Shown here: positions 55,070-64,000 of the stretch, one piece after another
Numbering within the stretch: the first letter of the stretch is position 1
Layout: every line of letters begins with the position of its first letter
NCBI GenBank assembly: GCA_964016885.1
Contig: OZ024743.1
Span: 77,545,541-77,609,540, forward strand
Direction: 5' to 3'
Length of the DNA: 64,000 bases
DNA from: Eledone cirrhosa
Taxonomy: Eukaryota > Mollusca > Cephalopoda > Octopoda > Eledonidae
The notes under the pieces: model-generated
The model's input: only the letters and a program-made list of their open reading frames with translations
Database searches by the model: none
Told to the model about the DNA's origin: nothing
Position numbers and translations under genes: made by a program

Positions 55070-58000
55070 ATAACAGATTAAAGTTTAAGCAAAGAATCGC
55101 TGCTTTCACCCTTAACGGGATCTTCTGAAGCTAAAAAAAAATCAATCTGTGAATGCAGAAGTAAATATTTCGAAAAACGTTGCAACCGAAGGAAAACAGG
55201 AAGACGATACTTTGGTTCGTGAAGACGTTCCCTGGCAATGAACGGAAAATAGCGAAGATAATACGTTAGCAATGAGAACAATATTTGTCATAATGTTGTA
55301 ATGCAGACAGCTAGACATACAGACAGATCTTATAAGGGCGCGACGTTATAGCTATGTATCTATCTAAAAGGACAGACTAAGAAAGACAGAGAGATCGCTA
55401 ACCGGCGCCTAATGCGGTCCATAGGGCATTGAAAATGTGAAATATTTTCTGCTCAAAATCATTCACACGACCATAAGTATTACATGTGTAAAGTTTGAAA
55501 AAAACCGGTTGGGTGGTTCTCGAGTTTTAGGGAGTCAGACAGACAGACATTCTCTGTTTTAGATATATTTATAACTAACAGTGGTACCCGGCGTTGCATG
55601 GGATAAGGTATTTTGGAACGCGGGCAGCCAACAGACCTAATCGTGGAAAAACTGCATGCCTGGACAATATGTAAAGAAAATAAACCGAATACTCTGATGG
55701 CTGGATAATCTTTAAGATTTTCCTCTATGAAGCAGGAAAAATGTAGGTTTTCACCTAATGCGGGCCCTAGGGGATCAAAAAGTTGGATTTTCTTTACTCA
55801 CGGTATGAAGAAGAGACTGACTAATACATAGTTACAATTTCAAGGAAATCGATCTGACGTAACGCCTCAAAAAACCCCTAAAAAGCTGAAAAAACCATAG
55901 TTTTTCACCTAATGCGGGCCCTAGGTATTCAAAAAGTTGGATTTTCTTTACTCACGGTATGAAGAAGAGACTGACTAATACATAGTTACAATTTCAAGGA
56001 AATCGATCTGACGTAACGCCTCAAAAAACCTGACTTTTATGTGCATTACACTCCCTGAAACATAAGTAATACACATGTAAAGTTTGAAAATAATCGGTCG
56101 GATACATCTCGAGTTTTAGGGATTCAAACTCTCTCTCTCTCTCACACACACACATACTCAATTTTATATATACAGATAGTAGTTAATATTTGTATTTGTT
56201 TTTGTATCAACAGAGGTCACCAATATAGCAGGCATTTAATAGCCACCAGTTTAGCTATTAAATAATATTATGCCATGTAATAATAACATCAACGACAATA
56301 ATAATAATAATGATGTATTTTGTTGTAACAGGAAAGGTATGGTTTGTTATATAAATAAATGTAAGTTGAATTGAGGTTCGGCTGTAAGTCTCAGATTCTG
56401 TTGCTGCAGTGATAATAACTCTGGAAAGGATCTTTCCATATCACATTTAAAGGCAATGGCTGTGGTAAATAGGATCACAAGATTTTACAATGTTTTTACA
56501 TAATTTATTTACAAACCGATTACAAAGATTGAGCTGGGTTGAGCTGGCATGCCAAAACAAATGAATAAACAAATTAAGAGTTTAGAAGGTACGGTCAACT
56601 GGCTGAAATGCTGACCAGGCCGCAGTTATGTTGTTGTCGTTACACATTGGCTAGTGGTTGCGGGGCAAAAGAAAACTGGTTGTTTACCTTTCCACAGTTG
56701 AAGCAACAAGAGATATAATTTATCGAAAGTAGCGAGACAGTCTCAGTTTAGGCGGAAGTTGAAAACACATATCCGTGCCCGGATCACGATTGGCCTGACT
56801 TGGCCTATCAATGCGCCAAAGGAAAGTAGTTTGCTACAGTCTGTTTACTTATTTCATCAGATTTTTCTACTTTTAAACTTCACACCACGGGTGTGAATAA
56901 CTAGTAATCGTTTGGTACACGCGATGATCCGATGACTATGACGGCCTTCCCGCCTGCACGCCCAGCGCTTGAGTAGATCAACCTTCCTAGAGTGCTTGGA
57001 AAAATAAACTTCTCTTTCTTTCTGTAAACGAAAATACTTGGAACGGCTGACACCCTCTTGGGCCCTGGGCGAGCTTGGAATCCACCGCGTCACCGGTTAT
57101 TGACCACCATACAGCACTCTTAATTTTTAAGCTTAATCTTTAGTCCTAAATTTAAATTCTACCCTAAAAATGTATCATGAATATCAAAAGTATATTTAAC
57201 TTTTACATAAATGCCTCCTTCTACTAGTCCTTTAAATAAATCCCCCACTAGCGTGAATAACTAGTAATCGTTTGGTATACGCGATTATCAGCCGACGGTG
57301 ACGGACTTCCCGCAAGCACATCCGGCGCTTGAGTCGGCTAACCTTCCTGGAGTGCTTGGAAAAATAAATGTATATTTCTTTCGGTAGACGAAAATACTCG
57401 GAACGGTTGACACGCCATTGGGCCCTTGGTGGGCTGGGAGTCGGTCACGTCACTGTTATTGACCGCCAAACGGTACTCTTAAATTTGGGCTTAATCTTAC
57501 TTTTTTAATCTTAACTTTATATTCTACCCTGAAACCTTATTATGACTATCAATAATACATTTAACCGTTTCATAAATGCTTCCTTCTGCAAATTCTTTAA
57601 CTAAATCTCCCAATTTTTTACCTAAACCTTACTTTAGGCGGTCATTAACCTACACTACGTATCACCTGATATCACTCCTACTCTTCTATCCCCTATATCT
57701 ATATTTATAACCGGGTATTCCCCAACCGTTTTATCTATTTTTTTATTTGCTACACCTTGATCTATATTTTATTTCTTCTGTATTTTGATTTCTTTGTATG
57801 TCATTAACATATTGTATTTTATATGTCATCAACATACACTACGTATCACCTCATACCACTTCTACTCTTCAATCTTTTATATCTATATTTAAAACCAAGT
57901 ATTCCCCACCAACCGTGTTATCTATAGCTAATTTGCTACACATTGATCTGTATTTTATTTCTTCTGTATTTTGATTTCTTCGATATGTTCTTATTTACTT

Positions 58001-58414
58001 CCATTTTTACTCCCACAATTACCACCCTGGGTATGACAGCATTTTATTCCTTTTATTCTCCTCATATACTTATGCTTTTACTCATCTGTTACCTAAAATT
58101 AGCACACGAGACTAGAATATTCGTTTCTGTACCCTTTATATCTGTTTATCTTTAATTACTCCCCCTACCCACACAGGACTCACACTGCATATAAATTCAA
58201 ATAACCCGGACTAACTTGGGATTGAATATAGTCTTTTAGCTGATTTATAGTAATGACTAGCAGAATGGCCGGGCGTTACTCGGGATTCTAAACATAGATT
58301 GGCATGTTTATCCCTCTTTTCTGAAACAGTACAGGCATGACCTAAAAGCAGGACGAAATACACTAAGACTAACAGGTAGAGTAATGAGTAAATTCGTCAA
58401 TGATGCATGTGATT

Positions 58415-58828
58415 TCCGAACCGTTGACTATGTAATTACTGGCCTTGTGCCAAAAGTAGTGGGACTTTTTGGGTGGCATATCGTCAGGAACAATGACGAT
58501 AGGCCGCCTGTGCTTTCGTGAAATAAATACGTTTGTTTATATTTTGTTTTTGTGTATGCAAAAATATCTGTACACGAATATATATATATCTAGGAGCAGT
58601 TTAGGTATGATACATGTTATTACTAATTATATCTAAATGTTTCTTCTCTCTTCATAATGTATTTTTAACTCTGATACTGGTCCAGTCTGATTCAACCGGA
58701 TTGGTCTGTCCCAGTCATTCATTGAGCAACATCGGTAAGGTTGGCACCATTAACTCACGGTTGGGTGTGGATGCATTAATGTATATGTGTGTGTCCGCAT
58801 GTATCTGTGTGTTTCTAAATATATTATA

Positions 58829-58871
<43 letters not shown>

Positions 58872-59032
58872 GTGTACAGATATTTTTGCATACACAAAAA
58901 CAAAATATAAACAAACGTATTTATTTCACGAAAGCACAGTCGGCCTATCGTCATTGTTCCTGACGATATGCCACCCAAAAAGTCCCACTACTTTTGGCAC
59001 AAGGCCAGTAATTACATAGTCAACGGTTCGGA
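58415..59032. repeat. Inverted repeat in unit B' (duplicate)
   Basis: Arms 58415-58589 and 58867-59032 with the same spacer as at 48.2-48.8 kb. Followed by long TA blocks (59033-59187) and the tail cassette (59195-59275). Confidence 0.91.
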
Positions 59033-59114
<82 letters not shown>

Positions 59115-59115
59115 G

Positions 59116-59188
<73 letters not shown>

Positions 59189-59239
59189 TATATATTTGCC
59201 GTCCAGACCCATGCTAGCGTGGAAGATGAACGTTAAACA

Positions 59240-59274
<35 letters not shown>

Positions 59275-59297
59275 ATATATATATATATATAAAGATA

Positions 59298-62181
59298 ACA
59301 GATTAAAGTTTAAGCAAAGAATCGCTGCTTTCACCCTTAACGGGATCTTCTGAAACTAAAAAAAAATCAATCTGTGAATTCAGAAGTAAATATTTCGAAA
59401 AACGTTGCAACCGAAGGAAAACAGGAAGACGATACTTTGGTTCGTGAAGACGTTCCCTGGCAATGAACGGAAAATAGCGAAGATAATACGTCAGCAATGA
59501 GAACAATATTTGTCATAATGTTGTAATGCAGACAGCTAGACATGCAGACAGATCTTATAAGGGCGCGACGTTATAGCTATGTATCTATCTAAAAGGACAG
59601 ACTAAGAAAGACAGAGAGATCGCTAACCGGCGCCTAATGCGGTCCATAGTGCATTGAAAATTTGAAATATTTTCTGCTCAAAATCACTCACACGACCATA
59701 AGTATTACATGTGTAAAGTTTGAAAAAAACCGGTTGGGTGGTTCTCGAGTTTTAGGGAGTCAGACAGACAGACATTCTCTGTTTTAGATATATTTATAAC
59801 TAGCAGTTGTACCCGGCGTTGCATGGGATAAGGTATTTTGGAACGCGGGCAGCCAACAGACCTAATCGTGGAAAAACTGCATGCCCGGACAATATGTAAA
59901 GAAAATAAACCGAATACTCTGATGGCTGGATAATCTTTAAGATTTTCCTCTATGAAGCAGGAAAAATGCAGGTTTTCACCTAATGCGGGCCCTAGGGGAT
60001 CAAGAAAATGAATTTTTTTTATGTGCATAATATGCCTTGAAATTTGGGGAAAATCGGTTAGACGTAACGTCTCAAAAAAGCCCTAAAAAGTTTTTTAAAA
60101 TGAAGTTTTTCACCTAATGCGGGCCCTAGGAATCAAAAAGTTGGATTTTCTTTACTCACGGTATGAAGAAGAGACTGACTAATACATAGTTACAATTTCA
60201 AGGAAATCGATCTGACGTAACGCCTCAAAAAACCCCTATAAACCTGAAAAAACCATAGTTTTTCACCTAATGCGGGCCCTAGGAATCAAAAAGTTGGATT
60301 TTCTTTACTCACGGTATGAAGAAGAGACTGACTAATACATAGTTACAATTTCAAGGAAATCGATCTGACGTAACGCCTCAAAAACCCCTAAAAAGCTAAA
60401 AAAATGAAGTTTTTCACCTACTGCGGTCCCTAGGAATCAAAAAGTTGGATTTTCTTTACTCACGGTATGAAGAAGGGACTGACTAATACATAGTTACAAT
60501 TTCAAGGAAATCGATCTGACGTAACGCCTCAAAAAAGCCCTAACAAGCTAAAAAAATGAAGTTTTTCAGCTAATGCGGACCCTAGGAATCAAAAAGTTGG
60601 ATTTTCTTTACTCACGGTATGAAGAAGAGACTGACTAATACATAGTTACAATTTCAAGGAAATCGATCTGACGTAACGCCTCAAAAAAGCCCTAAAAAGC
60701 TAAAAAAACCATAGTTTTTCACCTAATGCGGGCCCTAGGAATCAAAAAGTTGGATTTTCTTTACTCACGGTATGAAGAAGGGACTGACTAATACATAGTT
60801 ACAATTTCAAGGAAATCGATCTGACGTAACGCCTCAAAAAAGCCCTAACAAGCTAAAAAAATGAAGTTTTTCACCTAATGCGGGCCCTAGGAATCAAAAA
60901 GTTGGATTTTCTTTACTCACGGTATGAAGAAGAGACTGACTAATACATAGTTACAATTTCAAGGAAATCGATCTGACGTAACGCCTCAAAAAACCCCTAT
61001 AAACCTGAAAAAACCATAGTTTTTCACCTAATGCGGGCCCTAGGTATTCAAAAAGTTGGATTTTCTTTACTCACGGCATGAAGAAGAGACTGACTAATAC
61101 ATAGTTACAATTTCAAGGAAATCGATCTGACGTAACGCCTCAAAAGACCCCTAAAAAGCTGAAAAAACCATAGTTTTTCACCTAATGCGGGCCCTAGGTA
61201 TTCAAAAGGTTGACGTTTATGTGCATTACACTCCCTGAAACATAAGTAATACACATGTAAAGTTTGAAAAAGCTGATATCACTCCTACTCTTCTATCCCC
61301 TATATCTATATTTATAACCGGGTATTCCCCAACCGTTTTATCTATTTTTTATTTGCTCCACCTTGATCTATATTTTATTTCTTCTGTATTTTGATTTCTT
61401 TGTATGTCATTAACATATTGTATTTTATATGTCATTAACATACACTACGTATCACCGCATACTACTTCTACTCTTCAATCCTCTATATCTATATTTATAA
61501 CCAAGTATTCCCCACCAACCGTGTTATCTATAGTTAATTTGCTACACCTTGATCTGTATTTTATTTCTTCTGTATTTTGATTTCTTCGATATGTTCTTAT
61601 TTACTTCCATTTTTACTCCCACAATTACCACCCTGGGTATGACAGCATTCTAGTCATTTTATTCTCCTTATATACTTATGTTTGTACTCATCCGTTACCT
61701 AAAATTAGCACACGAGACTAGAATATTCGTTTCTGTACCCTTTATATCTGTTTATCTTTAATTACTCTCCCTACCCACACAGGACTTACACTGCATATAA
61801 ATTCAAATAACCCGGACTAACTTGGGATTGAATATAGTCTTTTAGCTGATTTATAGTAATGACTAGCAGAATGGCCGGGCGTTGCTCGGGATTCTAAACA
61901 TAGATTGGCATGTTTATCACTCTTTTCTGAAACAGTACAGGCATGACCTAAAAGCAGGACGAAATACACTAAGACTAACAGGTAGAGTAATGAGTAAATT
62001 CGTCAGTGATGCATGTGATTTCCGAACCGTTGACTATGTAATTACTGGCCTTGTGCCAAAAGTAGTGGGACTTTTTGGGTGGCATATCGTCAGGAACAAT
62101 GACGATAGGCCGCCTGTGCTTTCGTGAAATAAATACGTTTGTTTATATTTTGTTTTTGTGTATGCAAAAATATCTGTACAC

Positions 62182-62229
<48 letters not shown>
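59298..62229. repeat. Array unit C, internally deleted
   Basis: Starts like the other units, has the largest number of 150-bp repeats (60100-61205), then at about 61270 passes from GTAAAGTTTGAAAAA directly to GCTGATATCACTCCTACTC, skipping about 1.6 kb present in B (45840-47415), including the 358-bp pair. Ends with the 36.1/42.0-kb type Helitron-like end (about 61858-61890) and (TA)n. Confidence 0.88.
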
Positions 62230-62233
<4 letters not shown>

Positions 62234-64000
62234 GTGAATGCAGAAGTAAATATTTCGAAAAACGTTGCAACCGAAGGAAAACAGGAAGACGATACTTTGG
62301 TTCGTGAAGACGTTCCCTGGCAATGAACGGAAAATAGCGAAGATAATACGTCAGCAATGAGAACAATATTTGTCATAATGTTGTAATGCAGACAGCTAGA
62401 CATACAGACAGATCTTATAAGGGCGCGACGTTATAGCTATGTATCTATCTAAAAGGACAGACTAAGAAAGACAGAGAGATCGCTAACCGGCGCCTAATGC
62501 GGTCCATAGTGCATTGAAAATTTGAAATATTTTCTGCTCAAAATCACTCATACGACCATAAGTATTACAAGTGTAAAGTTTGAAAAAAACCGGTTGGGTG
62601 GTTCTCGAGTTTTAGGGAGTCAGACAGACAGACATTCTCTGTTTTAGATATATTTATAACTAGCAGTGGTACCCGGCGTTGCATGGGATAAGGTATTTTG
62701 GAACGCGGGCAGACAACAGACCTAATCGTGGAAAAACTGCATGCCCGGACAATATGTAAAGAAAATAAACCGAATACTCTGATGGCTGGATAATCTTTAA
62801 GATTTTCCTCTATGAAGCAGGAAAAATGCAGGTTTTCACCTAATGCGGGCCCTAGGGGATCAAGAAAATGAATTTTTTTTATGTGCATAATATGCCTTGA
62901 AATTTGGGGAAAATCGGTTAGACGTAACGCCTCAAAAAAGCCCTAAAAAGTTTTTTAAAATGAAGTTTTTCACCTAATGCGGGCCCTAGGAATCAAAAAG
63001 TTGGATTTTCTTTACTCACGGTATGAAGAAGAGACTGACTAATACATAGTTACAATTTCAAGGAAATCGATCTGACGTAACGCCTCAAAAAACCCCTAAA
63101 AAGCTGAAAAAACCATAGTTTTTCACCTAATGCGGGCCCTAGGTATTCAAAAAGTTGGATTTTCTTTACTCACGGTATGAAGAAGAGACTGACTAATACA
63201 TAGTTACAATTTCAAGGAAATCGATCTGACGTAACGCCTCAAAAAACCCCTAAAAAGCTGAAAAAAGCATAGTTTTTCACCTAATGCGGGCCCTAGGTAT
63301 TCAAAAGGTTGACTTTTATGTGCATTACACTCCCTGAAACATAAGTAATACACATGTAAAGTTTGAAAAAGCTGATATCACTCCTACTCTTCTATCCCCT
63401 ATATCTATATTTATAACCGTGTATTCCCCAACCGTTTTATCTATTTTTTATTTGCTCCACCTTGATCTATATTTTATTTCTTCTGTATTTTGATTTCTTT
63501 GTATGTCGGATACTTCTCGAGTTTTAGGGATTCAAACTCTCTCTCTCTCACACACACACATACACACATACTCAATTTTATATATACAGATAATAGTTAA
63601 TATTTGTATTTGTTTTTGTATCAACAGAGGTCACCAATATAGCAGGCATTTAATAGCCACCAGTTTAGCTATTAAATAATATTATGCCATGTAATAATAA
63701 CATCAACGACAATAATAATAATAATGATGTATTTTGTTGTAACAGGAAAGGTATGGTTTGTTATATCAATAAATGTAAGTTGAATTGAGGTTCGGCTGTA
63801 AGTCTCAGATTCTGTTGCTGCAGTGATAATAACTCTGGAAAGGATCTTTCCATATCACATTTAAAGGCAATGGCTGTGGTAAATAGAATCACAAGATTTT
63901 ACAATGTTTTTACATAATTTTTTTACAAACCGATTACAAAGATTGAGCTGGCTTGAGCTGGCATGCCAAAACAAATGAATAAACAAATTAAGAGTTTAGA
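62230..64000. repeat. Array unit D, truncated start and chimeric middle, runs off the right edge
   Basis: The first about 70 bases of a unit are missing: TA repeats meet TCTGTGAATGCAGAAGTAAA at 62230. At about 63370 it makes the same jump as unit C (TTTGAAAAA to GCTGATATCAC), but after 140 bases, at 63506, it returns to TCGGATACTTCTCGAGTTTT, the sequence C skipped, and then follows B to the right edge. The unit is a mosaic of C-like and B-like sequence. Confidence 0.86.

Larger units (their letters stand above)
49018..59297. repeat. Segmental duplication copy 2 (units A' and B')
   Basis: A' (49018-55071) and B' (55072-59297) repeat A and B in order, including the inverted LINE, the 358-bp pair (50970-51670; 56895-57600) and the inverted repeat (58415-59032). 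Visible differences are few: microsatellite lengths, number of 150-bp repeats (4 in A' against 2-3 in A) and scattered single bases. The duplication is recent. Confidence 0.93.

Noticed and set aside
62565..62888. 107-codon minus-strand frame near the Helitron-like junction (also 59705)
   Set aside because: It is broken in the other units and spans the terminus; chance frame.

Overview
This is nuclear DNA of an animal, most probably a cephalopod mollusc of the octopus type. The evidence is tRNA-derived SINEs of the kind known from octopus and squid, the short CCATGCTAGC-GTGGAAGATG(A/G)ACGTTAAAC-(GAT)n tail sequence at many places, abundant Penelope-like elements (PLEs) and extreme microsatellite content. 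I found no host protein-coding gene, rRNA or tRNA gene. Everything with coding capacity is a retroelement, intact in part or decayed.

Layout. 1-2 kb: 5' end of a Tx1/L1-like LINE on the minus strand (5' UTR, ORF1 with a zinc knuckle, start of the ORF2 endonuclease), running off the left edge. 2-3.1 kb: SINE fragment and microsatellites. 3.1-6.4 kb: PLE fragment (RT end plus GIY-YIG nuclease) between long inverted arms. 6.5 kb: a hammerhead ribozyme. 6.7-11.1 kb: A-rich minisatellite, SINE fragment, a large palindrome and a second hammerhead (10.4 kb). 11.1-16 kb: a palindrome with hammerhead-like motifs, then a nearly full PLE read through several in-frame stops, with inverted terminal arms. 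16-19.6 kb: five further palindromes and a third hammerhead (19.4 kb). 20-22 kb: LINE 3' end, GIY-YIG relic and SINE. 22-29.1 kb: a nest of LINEs in (ATT/TAA)n, namely three Tx1-like copies on the plus strand and one long open R4/Dong-like LINE with a restriction-like endonuclease on the minus strand. 29.4-30.2 kb: another hammerhead-like repeat and a SINE with clear target-site duplications. 30.3-33.5 kb: a 33-bp minisatellite with higher-order periods. 33.8-35.1 kb: relic LINE. 35.4-38.8 kb: Helitron-like ends, a GIY-YIG relic and a hammerhead-like motif. 38.9-64 kb: a recent tandem segmental duplication (A-B, A'-B', C, D) with Helitron-like 3' termini; A and A' carry the same RTE-like LINE with its 5' part inverted.

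Main result. Three sites (6541-6600 minus, 10438-10519 plus, 19413-19513 plus) fit the complete type I hammerhead core, with three helices and a very short helix III. A further family (11.2/11.7/29.6 kb) keeps the whole fold but has core positions 3 and 8 changed together from C-G to U-A. PLEs are known to carry hammerheads with minimal helix III, and PLE coding parts lie beside several of these sites. I infer that the palindromes are mostly PLE terminal repeats, or small non-autonomous relatives joined head to head. No activity can be shown from sequence alone.
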